From positions 3,286,001 through 3,350,000 of the forward strand of contig NZ_JARUBF010000001.1 of the NCBI RefSeq assembly GCF_029626025.1: a stretch of DNA of 64,000 bases, in the 5' to 3' direction. This DNA comes from Solwaraspora sp. WMMD406. Lineage in GTDB: Bacteria > Actinomycetota > Actinomycetes > Mycobacteriales > Micromonosporaceae. The notes under the pieces are model-generated. The model searched no databases and was not told the origin of the DNA. It saw nothing but the letters and a program-made list of their open reading frames with translations. Below, in pieces: positions 1-8,643 of this stretch (positions within the stretch are counted from its first letter, which is position 1; each line of letters opens with the position of its first letter). A program made the translations under genes and the position numbers.

Positions 1-34
1 CCCGATGACCCGCGACGGGAAGGTGACCAAGTGA
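1..34 (+). CDS. murG: 3' end of an upstream gene, probably murG
   Basis: The reading frame starting at base 2 runs without a stop to a TGA at 32-34 and encodes a basic tail (PMTRDGKVTK). That TGA overlaps the GTG start of murC in a GTGA arrangement, typical of translationally coupled genes. In actinobacteria the gene directly before murC is normally murG, the lipid II-forming glycosyltransferase. The identity is inferred from gene order only, because ten residues are too few to recognise a family. Confidence 0.4.
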   Translation, partial: PMTRDGKVTK

Positions 35-1467
35 ACACCACGGAGTTCGCCCCGGCCGGCACGGTGTCAGCCGAGGATCTGGGGACCGTCCATCTCATCG
101 GGATCGGCGGGGTCGGCATGAGCGGCCTGGCCCGACTCCTGCTCACCCGGGGCATCCCGGTCACCGGCAGCGAGCTGCGGGACTGGCCGTCGCTGGCCGG
201 GCTGCGCGCGCTCGGCGGCACCATCCACATGAGCCACGAGGCGGCCAACCTGGACGGCGTCGACACCGTGGTCTATTCGACGGCCATCCCGGCCGATCAC
301 GTCGAGTTGGCCACCGCCCGTCAGCGTGGGCTGCGGGTGCTGCACCGGTCCGAGGCGCTCGCCGCCGCGATGACCGGCCGGCGGACCATCGCGGTCGCCG
401 GCACCCACGGCAAGACCACGACCACGTCGATGGTCACCCTGATCCTGCAGCGGGCCGGACTGGACCCGTCGTACGTCATCGGCGGGGAGATCTCGGCGGC
501 GGGCGCAAGCGCCCACCACGGCAGTGGCGACTACTTCGTCGCCGAGGCCGACGAGAGCGACCGGTCGTTCCTGCTGTACCGACCGTTCGTGTCGATCGTC
601 ACGAACGTCGACGCCGACCACCTGAACACCTACGGCGACCTGGCCGGGCTGGCCGCCGGCTTCGCCGAGTTCGCCCGGTTGACCGACCCGGACGGCTTCG
701 TGGTCACCTGCGCCGACGACCCGGGCACCCGGCAGTTGACCGAGGCGCTGCGGGCGCAAGGGCGCACCGTCCACACGTACGGCGAGGCGGCCGACGCCGA
801 CCTGCGGATCTCGGAGGTCGTCTCGTCGGCGGCCGGTGTGCGGTACGTGGCCACCCTGGACGGCGCGGTGCTCGGTGAGATCCGGTTGCCGGTTCCCGGC
901 CGGCATCTGGGGCTCAACAGCGCCGCAGCGGTGTTGACCGCGCTGCGCCTCGGTCTTCCGCTGGAGGCGGCGGTGGACGCGCTCGGCGCGTTCCCCGGGG
1001 TCCGCCGTCGGTTCGAGCGCAAGGGCGTCGCGGCCGGGGTGACCGTCTACGACGAGTACGCCTACCACCCGACCTCGATGACCGCCGCGTTGCACACCAT
1101 GCGGGAGGTCGCCGGCGACGGGCGGCTGCTGGTGGTGTTCCAGCCGTACCGGGTCTATCGGACCCGTGACCTGCAAGCGGAGTTGTCCGCCGCGTTGTCG
1201 ATCGCCGACGAGGTGATCGTCATGGAGGTCTTCGGCCCCGGCGAGTTGCGGGAGCCGGGGGAGGGCGGGGCCGCGCTGACCGCAGCCGTGCCGCTGCCCG
1301 CCGACCGCAAGATTTTCGTCGCGTCCTGGGAGGACGTGTCGTCCGAGGTGGTCACCCGGGCCCGGCCGGGTGACGTGGTGGTGACGATGGGCGCGCCGCC
1401 GATCTCGCTGCTCGGAGACGAACTGCTCGCCGCGCTCGGTGGTGCGGCGGCCGTCGACGCCGGATGA
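31..1467 (+). CDS. murC: UDP-N-acetylmuramate-L-alanine ligase MurC
   Basis: MurC adds L-alanine to UDP-N-acetylmuramic acid in an ATP-dependent step of cytoplasmic peptidoglycan precursor synthesis. The 478-residue product has the expected three-domain Mur ligase plan: an N-terminal Rossmann domain with GIGGVGMSG near residue 24, the ATP P-loop GTHGKTTTT at 124-132, the central EADESD segment near 176, and a C-terminal domain with the Mur ligase DEYAYHPTS stretch. Length matches the family. The GTG start at 31 follows a purine-rich GGGAAGG and overlaps the preceding stop; the 3' end overlaps ftsQ by ATGA. It is part of the division and cell wall cluster and is probably co-transcribed with murG and ftsQ. 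Confidence 0.97.
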   Translation: MNTTEFAPAGTVSAEDLGTVHLIGIGGVGMSGLARLLLTRGIPVTGSELRDWPSLAGLRALGGTIHMSHEAANLDGVDTVVYSTAIPADHVELATARQRGLRVLHRSEALAAAMTGRRTIAVAGTHGKTTTTSMVTLILQRAGLDPSYVIGGEISAAGASAHHGSGDYFVAEADESDRSFLLYRPFVSIVTNVDADHLNTYGDLAGLAAGFAEFARLTDPDGFVVTCADDPGTRQLTEALRAQGRTVHTYGEAADADLRISEVVSSAAGVRYVATLDGAVLGEIRLPVPGRHLGLNSAAAVLTALRLGLPLEAAVDALGAFPGVRRRFERKGVAAGVTVYDEYAYHPTSMTAALHTMREVAGDGRLLVVFQPYRVYRTRDLQAELSAALSIADEVIVMEVFGPGELREPGEGGAALTAAVPLPADRKIFVASWEDVSSEVVTRARPGDVVVTMGAPPISLLGDELLAALGGAAAVDAG

Positions 1468-2288
1468 GTCCGGCCGACCGGCCGGGCCGGTCCGGTACGC
1501 CCGGTCCGGACGCCGCGCCCGCCGCGACCGGTCCGGTCCGTCGGTGGCGGCTGGTGCGCGCCAGTCGGGAGGCGGTGCCGCCGTCGGTACGGCGGTTCAT
1601 GCGTCGGGCCCGGCGGCGGCGATTGCGGGCCGCGTTGCCGTTCGCGGTCACCGGCCTGCTGCTCGCCCTCGTGGCGCTGGGCGGCTGGGTGGTCTACGGC
1701 ACATCGGTGCTCGGCGTGGCGCAGGTGCGGGTCACCGGCACCAGCGTGGTGACTCCGGACGAGGTCCGCGCGGCGGCGGCGGTGCCGTCGGGCGTGCCAC
1801 TCGCCCGGGTCGACCTCGACCAGGTCGCCGGTCGGGTCGCCGGCCTGCTGGCGGTGGAGCGGGCGGTGGTGAGCCGCGACTGGCCGGGTACGCTGGTGAT
1901 CACAGTGGTCGAACGGGTGCCGGCCGCGGTGGTGCCACGCGAGGACGGGTTCCTGGTGGTGGACGCCGCCGGGGTGGGCTTCCGGACGGTGCCCGAACGC
2001 CCCGGGGATCTCGCGGTCGTCCGGGTGACGACGTCGCGACTCGACGAGTCGTTGCTGCGCGACGCCGTCGGTGTGCTCGGCGCGCTGACCGCGCAGTTGC
2101 GGGAGTCGCTGGTCGAGCTGCTGGTGGCTGGTCCGGCCCGCATCGAGTTGCGACTGGTCAACGACCGGGTGGTGATCTGGGGGGACGCCACCGACAACGA
2201 CGTGAAGGCGCGGGTGGCCGACGCACTGTTGGCGCGGCCGGGTGACGTGATCGACGTCAGCGCCCCGGACGTGGTGACGATCCGGTGA
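1464..2288 (+). CDS. ftsQ: Cell division protein FtsQ (DivIB family)
   Basis: FtsQ is a bitopic membrane protein that links early and late divisome components at the septum. The 274-residue product has a Pro/Arg-rich cytoplasmic N terminus of about 50 residues, one transmembrane helix at roughly 54-78, then a POTRA-like domain (starting VAQVRVTGTSVVTPDEV) and the FtsQ beta domain, with the SRDWPGTLVITVVERVPAA signature found in the family. The ATG start overlaps the murC stop by four bases (ATGA), indicating coupling. Sequence outside the POTRA region is poorly conserved in the family, so the call rests on topology, motif and position between murC and ftsZ. Confidence 0.94.
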   Translation: MSPADRPGRSGTPGPDAAPAATGPVRRWRLVRASREAVPPSVRRFMRRARRRRLRAALPFAVTGLLLALVALGGWVVYGTSVLGVAQVRVTGTSVVTPDEVRAAAAVPSGVPLARVDLDQVAGRVAGLLAVERAVVSRDWPGTLVITVVERVPAAVVPREDGFLVVDAAGVGFRTVPERPGDLAVVRVTTSRLDESLLRDAVGVLGALTAQLRESLVELLVAGPARIELRLVNDRVVIWGDATDNDVKARVADALLARPGDVIDVSAPDVVTIR

Positions 2289-2443
2289 CGGCGCCAACCT
2301 TCGCGTGATTTCAGGACGGGTCGGTCTGGAAGGTACATTACGGTGCACTGCGGCCGACCTGGTCGGGTGCCGTCGGCGACACGCCGCTGTGGTCCTTGGA
2401 TCACGCGGTACGTGCGCATACGTTGCCCCGAGAGGTTCAGTGG

Positions 2444-2472
2444 TTGACATAGCCCTAAGCCTCTAGTAGAGG
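2444..2472 (+). promoter_or_regulatory. Candidate ftsZ promoter with an internal dyad
   Basis: In the 288-bp gap between ftsQ and ftsZ there is a consensus -35 hexamer TTGACA (2444-2449), a 17-bp spacer and a -10-like TAGAGG (2467-2472). A perfect inverted repeat CCTCTA-G-TAGAGG (2460-2472) covers the end of the spacer and the -10 itself, so a bound protein would control this promoter directly. ftsZ having its own promoter is known in actinobacteria. The role of the dyad is inferred. Confidence 0.5.
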
Positions 2473-2576
2473 GTGAGGGTTCTGCCCACAACCTCGCGTA
2501 CGACGGGTCTGTCCACCGTGGTCCAATCGGGTCGGGTCAGGCCGGCGCCCGCCAATCTCGAAGGGAAGGCACCCCG

Positions 2577-3692
2577 ATGACACCTCCGCACAACTACCTG
2601 GCGGTCATCAAGGTCGTCGGAATCGGTGGGGGCGGCGTCAACGCCGTCAACCGGATGATCGAGGTTGGCCTCAAGGGCGTCGAGTTCATCGCGATCAACA
2701 CCGACGCCCAGGCGTTGCTGATGAGCGACGCGGACGTCAAGCTCGACGTCGGCCGGGAGCTGACCCGCGGGCTCGGCGCGGGAGCCAACCCGGACGTCGG
2801 CAAGAACGCCGCCGAGGACCACCGCGACGAGATCGAGGAGGTGCTCAAGGGCGCCGACATGGTCTTCGTCACCTGCGGGGAGGGCGGCGGCACCGGCACC
2901 GGCGGCGCGCCGGTCGTGGCCAACATCGCCCGCAAGCTCGGCGCGCTGACCATCGGCGTGGTCACCCGGCCCTTCTCGTTCGAGGGCAAGCGCCGGCAGG
3001 TGCAGGCCGAGGCCGGCATCGAGGAGCTGCGCAACCAGTGCGACACCCTGATCGTCATCCCGAACGACCGGCTGCTGGCGCTCGGTGACCGGGGGATCAG
3101 CATGATGGACGCCTTCCGCCAGGCCGACCAGGTGCTGCTCTCCGGTGTCCAGGGCATCACCGACCTGATCACCACGCCGGGTCTGATCAACCTCGACTTC
3201 GCCGACGTCAAGAGCGTGATGAGCGGTGCCGGCAGTGCCCTGATGGGCATTGGCAGCGCCCGGGGTGAGAACCGGGCGGTGGAGGCCGCCGAAGCGGCCA
3301 TCTCCAGCCCGCTGCTGGAGCAGAGCATGGACGGCGCGCGAGGGGTGTTGCTCTCCATCGCCGGCGGGTCCGACCTGGGGCTGTTCGAGATCAACGACGC
3401 CGCCCAGCTGGTCACCGACGCGGCGCACGCCGACGCCAACATCATCTTCGGCGCGGTGATCGACGACGCGCTCGGTGACGAGGTCCGGGTCACCGTGATC
3501 GCGGCCGGCTTCGACGGCGGCACCCCGGCGTACAAGCCGGCCGAAGCCCCTCGCAAGCCGCCGGCTCCGCCGACGGCGTCGCCGGCGCAGCCGAGCCCGG
3601 CGGCACCCGCCGCGCAGACACCGGCCCAGCCGACCCGTCGGGTCCTGTTCGACGACGTCGACGTGCCCGACTTCCTCAAGAACGGCTCGTGA
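2577..3692 (+). CDS. ftsZ: Cell division GTPase FtsZ
   Basis: FtsZ polymerises into the cytokinetic ring in the cytoplasm and recruits the divisome. The 371-residue protein shows the tubulin-type GTP-binding signature GGGTGTGG at 103-110, the N-terminal [13 protein letters not shown] nucleotide-contact segment, and the T7 synergy loop with NLDFADV that completes the GTPase site of the next subunit. A Pro/Ala-rich linker (about 315-350) leads to the conserved C-terminal tail [13 protein letters not shown], the docking site for SepF and other partners. The ATG at 2577 is preceded by a strong GAAGGGAAGG ribosome binding site. Length and motifs are canonical. Confidence 0.99.
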   Translation: MTPPHNYLAVIKVVGIGGGGVNAVNRMIEVGLKGVEFIAINTDAQALLMSDADVKLDVGRELTRGLGAGANPDVGKNAAEDHRDEIEEVLKGADMVFVTCGEGGGTGTGGAPVVANIARKLGALTIGVVTRPFSFEGKRRQVQAEAGIEELRNQCDTLIVIPNDRLLALGDRGISMMDAFRQADQVLLSGVQGITDLITTPGLINLDFADVKSVMSGAGSALMGIGSARGENRAVEAAEAAISSPLLEQSMDGARGVLLSIAGGSDLGLFEINDAAQLVTDAAHADANIIFGAVIDDALGDEVRVTVIAAGFDGGTPAYKPAEAPRKPPAPPTASPAQPSPAAPAAQTPAQPTRRVLFDDVDVPDFLKNGS

Positions 3693-3771
3693 CGGTGCCG
3701 GAACGGATCACCCGTTTCGGCCGGGCCGGGGCCACCGGTTTCGGTGCCGGAGCCCGTCGGGTGCCACGGCG

Positions 3772-4521
3772 ATGGTCGACGTAGCTCTGCCGCGCCCCGG
3801 GCGACACGCCGAGCTGGCCGGCAACCTGGCCCGGGTGCGGGACCGGTTGTCGGCGGCGTGTGAGTTGGCCGGTCGCGACGCCACCAGCGTCACCCTGGTC
3901 GCGGTCACCAAGACCTATCCGGCCTCGGACGTCCGGCTGCTCGCCGAACTCGGTGTCACCGACGTCGGCGAGAACCGGGACCAGGAAGCCGCGCCGAAGA
4001 CTGCGGCGCTGGCCGCCGATCCGACGACGCCGCCGCTGCGATGGCACTTCATCGGACAGCTGCAGCGCAACAAGTGCCGTTCGGTGGCGGCGTACGCCGA
4101 CGTCGTCCAGTCGGTCGACCGGGTCGGACTGGTCCGAGCCCTGGCCGCCGCCGCCGGCCGGCTCCGGGACCGACCGCTTGACGTGCTGGTCCAGGTCAGC
4201 CTGGACGACGCGGCGGGCCGGGGAGGTGTGTCGATCGGTTCCACGGATGCCGAGTACGGGCTGTGGCCGGTCGTCGAGGCCATCCGGGCCGAGTCTGGTT
4301 TGCGACTCGCCGGCGTGATGGCGGTGGCCCCCCTCCAGCAGCCGCCCGGTCCGGCCTTTGCCCGGCTGGCCGACGTCGCTGCCCAGGTCAGAGGCGTCGT
4401 CCCGACAGCTGGGACGGTATCCGCCGGGATGAGCGCCGACCTGGAGGCGGCGATCGCCAACGGGGCGACACATGTCCGGATCGGCAGCGCGTTGCTCGGA
4501 AACCGACCAACGCTACGGTAG
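3772..4521 (+). CDS. yggS: YggS/PLPBP-family pyridoxal phosphate homeostasis protein
   Basis: This family binds pyridoxal 5'-phosphate as a monomeric alanine-racemase-like TIM barrel and buffers cellular PLP and amino-acid pools. The 249-residue product has the PLP lysine in LVAVTKTYP (Lys47), then [19 protein letters not shown] and the phosphate-binding [12 protein letters not shown] and RIGSALLG segments, in the usual order. The start is the ATG at 3772; no good ribosome binding site is visible, so an alternative start cannot be excluded. It sits 79 bp after ftsZ, where related actinobacteria normally have pgeF (YfiH) in between. sepF follows. Confidence 0.93.
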   Translation: MVDVALPRPGRHAELAGNLARVRDRLSAACELAGRDATSVTLVAVTKTYPASDVRLLAELGVTDVGENRDQEAAPKTAALAADPTTPPLRWHFIGQLQRNKCRSVAAYADVVQSVDRVGLVRALAAAAGRLRDRPLDVLVQVSLDDAAGRGGVSIGSTDAEYGLWPVVEAIRAESGLRLAGVMAVAPLQQPPGPAFARLADVAAQVRGVVPTAGTVSAGMSADLEAAIANGATHVRIGSALLGNRPTLR

Positions 4522-4537
4522 CCTGGCGGCGGACACC

Positions 4538-4557
4538 AAACTACATCAGTGTTGTTT
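4538..4557. promoter_or_regulatory. Imperfect palindrome upstream of sepF
   Basis: The 190-bp gap before sepF contains AAACTACATCAGTGTTGTTT, an inverted repeat with the pattern AAACnACAnnnnTGTnGTTT (14 of 20 positions symmetrical). It lies about 155 bp before the sepF start and is a plausible operator. No known regulator consensus was matched with certainty. Confidence 0.25.
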
Positions 4558-4711
4558 GAGGCGGGCCTCCCATCGTCGGGGGTCGACGCCCGGGGCCGTA
4601 CTCGGTCACGGGTGGGGGAGTCGTCTCGGACCGGTGGGCACTGCAGTGTTCACGCGCGACAGCGGCACGGCACGGGGGCGCGTGCCGCACGGCGGACGGA
4701 GGGGCGCGGCG

Positions 4712-5449
4712 ATGGGTGCACTGCGCAAAGCGGGGGTCTGGCTGGGCCTGGTCGAGGAGGACGACGACCGGGCCTACGACGACGGCGGATACGACAAACC
4801 TGGATACGAGAAATCTACTTACCGTGAGTCGCGTTACCGCGACAGCAGGTACGCGGACGAGTTCGCCGACGACGACGAGCCGGACGATCCACCGCCGCGC
4901 GCCCGCCCCACGGTGGAGCGGCTGCGTCCGTCGGACCGGCTGCACTCCCGTGGTGCGGAGCGGGGCGTGGAGCGCGAGCACCGGGGCGTCGATCCCGACC
5001 GTACGGAGCGGGTGGACCGGACCGAGCGGACCGAGCGTGCGAGTGTGCGTTCGATCACCCGCGCCGGTACCGAGTCGGCCGGCACGTCGACCTACCCGAC
5101 CCGGGACAACCTCGCGCTCGCGCCGCAGCCAGCGGCGCGGGAGCGGATGGTGGTCGCGGAGGAGGAGCAGCGGTACCAGATCACCACGCTGCACCCGACG
5201 ACCTATCGGGAGGCGCGCACGATCGGCGAGCACTTCCGGGACGGCACCCCGGTGATCATCAACCTCACCGAGATGGACGAGGCGGATGCCCGCCGTCTGG
5301 TTGATTTCGCTGCCGGTCTGGCGTTCGGTCTGCGCGGTACGATCGAACGTGTGACCAACCGGGTGTTTCTGCTCTCACCGGCCAACGTCCAGGTCACCGC
5401 GGAGGACAAGGCCAAGATAGCCGAGGGTGGATTTTTCAGCTTGAGCTAA
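4712..5449 (+). CDS. sepF: Cell division protein SepF
   Basis: SepF is a cytoplasmic membrane-associated protein that tethers and bundles FtsZ. It is the main FtsZ membrane anchor in actinobacteria, which lack FtsA. The ATG at 4712 gives 245 residues beginning [19 protein letters not shown], the amphipathic membrane-binding helix typical of SepF, and follows a GGAGGGGCG ribosome binding site; the open frame extends further upstream but without these features. A charged Tyr/Asp/Arg-rich linker (about 20-130) precedes the globular SepF domain (about 150-245) containing [20 protein letters not shown] and the conserved C-terminal [11 protein letters not shown] strand. It lies upstream of yggT and divIVA in the canonical order. 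Confidence 0.96.
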   Translation: MGALRKAGVWLGLVEEDDDRAYDDGGYDKPGYEKSTYRESRYRDSRYADEFADDDEPDDPPPRARPTVERLRPSDRLHSRGAERGVEREHRGVDPDRTERVDRTERTERASVRSITRAGTESAGTSTYPTRDNLALAPQPAARERMVVAEEEQRYQITTLHPTTYREARTIGEHFRDGTPVIINLTEMDEADARRLVDFAAGLAFGLRGTIERVTNRVFLLSPANVQVTAEDKAKIAEGGFFSLS

Positions 5450-5474
5450 GCCCAACCGAGGGGCCTCACCTGCC

Positions 5475-5780
5475 GTGTTGTCGATCTTGTTCCAAGTCCT
5501 GTATCTGCTCCTGTACGTCTTTCTACTCACCCTGTTGGCGAGGTTTGTCCTGAGTGCGGTGCTGCAGTACGGACGACGCTGGCAACCCGGGCGGGGGGCC
5601 GCGGCGGGATTGGAATCGGTGTGGAGCGTCACTGATCCGCCCCTTAAGGCGTTGAGGCGGGTGATCCCACCACTGCGAATTGGTACCGTGAGCTTCGACC
5701 TGGCCTCCCTTGTGCTCCTGGTTATCCTGTTCGTGCTGATCACGTTCGTGGTGGAGCCGCTGATCAGGGCAACCAACTGA
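5475..5780 (+). CDS. YggT-family small membrane protein
   Basis: A 101-residue protein with two hydrophobic helices (about 2-24 and 74-96) separated by a basic loop containing the family signature around [13 protein letters not shown]. YggT proteins occur next to sepF and divIVA across Gram-positive bacteria and have been linked to division or osmotic stress, but their molecular role is not settled. The GTG start at 5475 lies 25 bp after sepF and the gene is probably in the same transcript. The next gene, divIVA, starts 40 bp downstream. Confidence 0.9.
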   Translation: MLSILFQVLYLLLYVFLLTLLARFVLSAVLQYGRRWQPGRGAAAGLESVWSVTDPPLKALRRVIPPLRIGTVSFDLASLVLLVILFVLITFVVEPLIRATN

Positions 5781-5820
5781 CCGGCGCGCTACGCGGCCGC
5801 AACTGACCCGAGGAGTTTCG

Positions 5821-6624
5821 ATGCCGCTAACCCCGGCCGACGTTCACAACGTCGCCTTCAAAAAACCTCCGATCGGCAAGCGGGGGTACGACGAGGAGGA
5901 GGTCGACGCCTTCCTGGACGAGGTCGAGCGCGAGCTCGCCCGTCTGATCGAGGAGAACAACGAGCTGCGCGCCCAGGTGGAGCGCGGTGGCCGTGGTGGT
6001 CCGGCTGGTCCTGGCGCTGACCCGCGGCTGGCGGCGGAGCTGAACGACCTCAAGGCCCAGCTCGACCGGGTGCAGCGGGACAAGGCCGCCGCCGAGCAGG
6101 CGGCCCGCGCCATGCAGGCCGAGCTCGAGCAGGTCCGGTCGACCGGTGGCCCGGGCGGGGTCGGTGGCGACGGCGAGCAGCAGGCGCTGCGGGTGCTGAT
6201 GATGGCCCAGCGCACCGCTGACGACCATGTCTCCGACGCCCGTCGGGAAGCCGACAAGCTGCTGTCCGACGCCCGTACCAAGGCGGAGGAGGTCACCCGC
6301 GAGGCACGTGCCAAGGCGGACGCGTTGGAGCGGGACGCCCGGCAGCGTCACCAGGAGGCGATGGGTGGGCTGGATGCCAAGCGCACCGCGCTGCAGAAGC
6401 ACATCGAGGAGCTCAAGCAGTTCGAGCGGGAGTACCGCACCCGGCTCAAGGCGTACCTGGAGAGCCAGCTGCGTGACCTCGACGGTCGCGGCCAGGGCCT
6501 CGAAGCCGAGATGGGCCGGGTCGAGGGCGGTCGCTCCGCCGGCGGTTCGGGTGGTCTCGCCGCCGCCGGGCTGGCCAGCTCGTACGGTGGCGGACGGTCC
6601 AGCGCGCTCGAGGCGGGCCGCTGA
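5821..6624 (+). CDS. wag31: DivIVA/Wag31 polar growth protein
   Basis: DivIVA self-assembles at curved membrane (poles and septa) and recruits the cell-wall elongation machinery; in actinobacteria it is essential for tip growth. The 267-residue product begins [20 protein letters not shown], the membrane-binding N-terminal DivIVA domain, followed by the [14 protein letters not shown] coiled-coil start. There is a Gly-rich break near 58-70, a second coiled-coil region (about 120-215) and a Gly/Ser-rich tail. Length matches Wag31 proteins. The ATG follows an AGGAG ribosome binding site. Phosphorylation by PknA/B-type kinases is known in relatives and cannot be judged here. Confidence 0.96.
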   Translation: MPLTPADVHNVAFKKPPIGKRGYDEEEVDAFLDEVERELARLIEENNELRAQVERGGRGGPAGPGADPRLAAELNDLKAQLDRVQRDKAAAEQAARAMQAELEQVRSTGGPGGVGGDGEQQALRVLMMAQRTADDHVSDARREADKLLSDARTKAEEVTREARAKADALERDARQRHQEAMGGLDAKRTALQKHIEELKQFEREYRTRLKAYLESQLRDLDGRGQGLEAEMGRVEGGRSAGGSGGLAAAGLASSYGGGRSSALEAGR

Positions 6625-6676
6625 GGCCCCGGTCTTCCACGGGGGTCACGACACAGCGACGCGGCGGGGGTGAGCC

Positions 6677-7417
6677 GTGATAGTAGGAAGTCTGCTGCTC
6701 ATCCTCGTCGCCGTCACGCTGCTCGTGCTCGGCCTGGCGAGCGGCTCCAGCATGCTGCTGATCGGTTCGATCGTGGCCAGCCTGCTGGCTGCGGTGGCCT
6801 TGGTGGTCGGGGCACGGCAAGCAGCCTCGCGAGGCGACTCGGCACCGCGTGAGCCGGCTCCGGCCGATGACCCGTGGACGACGCGTGCTGGTGATCCGGC
6901 CACCCGTGCCGACGACATCCCGTCGCGCGGTGACCCGGGATCCGAGGGCGAGCGGTGGCGGACGGCTACCGGTGGCGTACCCACGATGCGATCCGGGCCG
7001 GCAGCGTCACACACCACGGACTCGTCCCGCGCCACGGACTCCGGTCGCCGGGATCCCGACGTGGACCGGCCGGCGTCGGCCGTGCGCTCCTCGGCCGGTA
7101 CGGCCGGCTCCGGAGACGACACCACCGGCTCGGCGTACGTTCCCGATGCTTCCCGGGTGGCGCTGGCCGACGACGATCCGCCGGACGAGCCCGCCGCTGA
7201 GGCGACGAGCGCGGCGGACAGCGCCCGAGTGGCGCGGTTGCCCGTGGACGTGGTCGTGGTCGACGGCCGGCCGCGTTACCACCGGGACGACTGCGTCCAC
7301 CTGATGGCCCGCGACGGCGAGGCTCTGCCGGTCGGTGAAGCGATCGAGCTGGGGTTCACTCCGTGCGGTCTCTGCACGCCGAACAGCGCCCTGCTCGCCG
7401 AGTCGGGCCGGGTCTGA
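6677..7417 (+). CDS. Unknown membrane protein with a C-terminal Ada-like Cys motif
   Basis: Not recognised as a named family. The 246-residue product has two adjacent N-terminal transmembrane helices (about 2-20 and 24-44), a long disordered Ser/Asp/Arg-rich middle (about 48-175), and a compact C-terminal module. That module reads YHRDDCVHL, then an EAIELGFTPCGLCTP segment about 25 residues later. The spacing His/Cys ... PCxxC resembles the zinc-binding Ada-type domain and may bind metal. The GTG start at 6677 follows GGCGGGGG. It lies directly behind divIVA and 19 bp before the DUF167 gene, so a role near the division cluster is possible but not shown. Confidence 0.75.
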   Translation: MIVGSLLLILVAVTLLVLGLASGSSMLLIGSIVASLLAAVALVVGARQAASRGDSAPREPAPADDPWTTRAGDPATRADDIPSRGDPGSEGERWRTATGGVPTMRSGPAASHTTDSSRATDSGRRDPDVDRPASAVRSSAGTAGSGDDTTGSAYVPDASRVALADDDPPDEPAAEATSAADSARVARLPVDVVVVDGRPRYHRDDCVHLMARDGEALPVGEAIELGFTPCGLCTPNSALLAESGRV

Positions 7418-7436
7418 GCCGATCGGTCTGGTCGCC

Positions 7437-7760
7437 GTGCCCCCACCCGACACGGAGCTGACGGTGGCAGTCCGGGTCAAGCCGGCGTCCGCGCGACCCA
7501 TGGTGGGCGGGTGTCACGAAGGGCCACACGGCCCCGCTCTCGTCATCGCGGTACACGCTCCCGCCGTCGACGGCCGGGCCACCGAGGCGGCCCGGCGGGC
7601 GCTCGCGGACGCGCTCGACGTACCGCCGAAGTGGGTGTCGCTGCGGGTCGGCGCCAACAGTCGCGACAAGGTCTTCACGGTCGACGTCGTCGCCGCCGGC
7701 CGGAGCGTCGGGTCCGGGGCGCGGGCACGGTTGCGGCGCCTGCGGGACGGGGCGTCGTGA
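7437..7760 (+). CDS. DUF167 (YggU-family) protein
   Basis: A 107-residue protein of the small DUF167 family, whose members have an alpha/beta fold and no established biochemical function. Family features are the initial strand TVAVRVKPASARP, the central ALVIAVHAPAVDGRATEAA segment (usually written VxaPPvdGkAN), and SLRVGANSRDKVF near the C terminus. The GTG at 7437 gives the expected family length; the frame stays open upstream, but that part overlaps the previous gene. It follows the membrane protein gene by 19 bp and ends just before a 21-bp tandem repeat. Confidence 0.85.
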   Translation: MPPPDTELTVAVRVKPASARPMVGGCHEGPHGPALVIAVHAPAVDGRATEAARRALADALDVPPKWVSLRVGANSRDKVFTVDVVAAGRSVGSGARARLRRLRDGAS

Positions 7761-7814
7761 CGGGTCGCCGGCGGCACTGCGCGGGTCGCCGGCGGCACTG
7801 CGCGGGTCGCCGCG
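7761..7814. repeat. 21-bp tandem repeat directly after a stop codon
   Basis: Starting at the base after the TGA of the DUF167 gene there are two exact 21-bp copies (7761-7781 and 7782-7802) and a 12-bp partial third copy (7803-7814). The unit begins CGGGTCGCCGGCGG. It is one of several stop-codon-associated tandem duplications in this window. Confidence 0.9.
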
Positions 7815-8149
7815 TCTTGTCTCGTTCGTGGGCTTGACGGGCTCCTGACCTGCTAACGTGCCATCCGCCCGGTATGCGGGGGACAAATCAGTGCAGTCCA
7901 GGTCTTACGGAGCGGTGATGTTGTCGGATGCCTTCACGTTCCGTATCCTTGCGAATCTCCGGAGTGTGCAACGACCCCGTTGTACGCCCGTTTTGTGCAT
8001 CGGGGGCAGCATGGTCGAGGTGGCGGTGGCGGTGCCTCCGCACGGGGAAACCCGGCGTGGGAACACGGCCGTGCTCGTCTCGTCCGACGCCGGAGGATCC
8101 CGTCCAGGCACTGCCGATCGCCGCGCGGGACGCGGCTGAGGGAGCGACG
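7815..8149 (+). other. Gene-free leader region before the TraR/DksA gene
   Basis: No credible gene was found here, although a frame is open. The stretch holds one promoter-like element (7921-7949) and about 200 bp of possible 5' leader. No clear riboswitch or terminator fold was recognised by eye. Confidence 0.4.
7921..7949 (+). promoter_or_regulatory. Candidate promoter for the TraR/DksA gene
   Basis: TTGTCG (7921-7926), a 17-bp spacer and TATCCT (7944-7949) form a reasonable housekeeping-sigma promoter pointing at the gene that starts at 8150. It would give an untranslated leader of about 190 bases. Confidence 0.4.
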
Positions 8150-8569
8150 ATGGTGAAGCCAGCCGATACGAAGACCGCCGCCCGCAAACCGGCACCCCGG
8201 GCGGCGCGCGGCGCTGCCGAGACGACCAAGATCCAGTCTGCGCTCCAGGCGCGTCGGGACGAGCTGCGTACCGAGTATGATCAGACGCTGAGCGAGATCA
8301 CCGAGCTGCAACGCGAGCGGCTGACCGACTCGGCCGGCGACGACCAAGCCGACACCGGCACCAAGACGTTCGAGCGCGAGCAGGAGATCTCACTCGCCAA
8401 CAGCATCCTGGAGCGCATCAACCAGGTGGAACGGGCACTTGAGCGGTTGGCCGAGGGCAACTACGGCTGGTGTGAGCGGTGCGGCACGGACATCCCGGTC
8501 GAACGGCTCGCCGCCTTTCCTTCGGCGACGCTCTGCGTGTCATGTAAGCAGATCCAGGAGCGGCGCTGA
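8150..8569 (+). CDS. TraR/DksA-type zinc-finger protein
   Basis: A 139-residue protein of the DksA/TraR family, some members of which act on RNA polymerase through the secondary channel. It has a basic Ala/Lys-rich N terminus (about 1-25), a long coiled-coil region (about 30-105), and the C-terminal C4 zinc finger with CERCGTDIPVERLAAFP leading to the second pair CVSC. The ATG at 8150 follows GGGAGCGACG and gives the usual family length; the open frame upstream is probably non-coding. In Streptomyces and Micromonospora this gene also lies directly before lspA. Whether it binds RNA polymerase with or without ppGpp cannot be said. Confidence 0.9.
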   Translation: MVKPADTKTAARKPAPRAARGAAETTKIQSALQARRDELRTEYDQTLSEITELQRERLTDSAGDDQADTGTKTFEREQEISLANSILERINQVERALERLAEGNYGWCERCGTDIPVERLAAFPSATLCVSCKQIQERR

Positions 8570-8643
8570 CCCTCGGCGCACGCCCGGACCGGCCGGCGAG
8601 CTCCCGGTCCGGTGGCCGCTCCCGCTGACGAAGGGAGAGGCCG

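Noticed and set aside
7858-8139. A small plus-strand frame before the TraR/DksA gene
   Set aside because: No ribosome binding site, mixed composition and overlap with the promoter-like element; it looks like untranslated leader.
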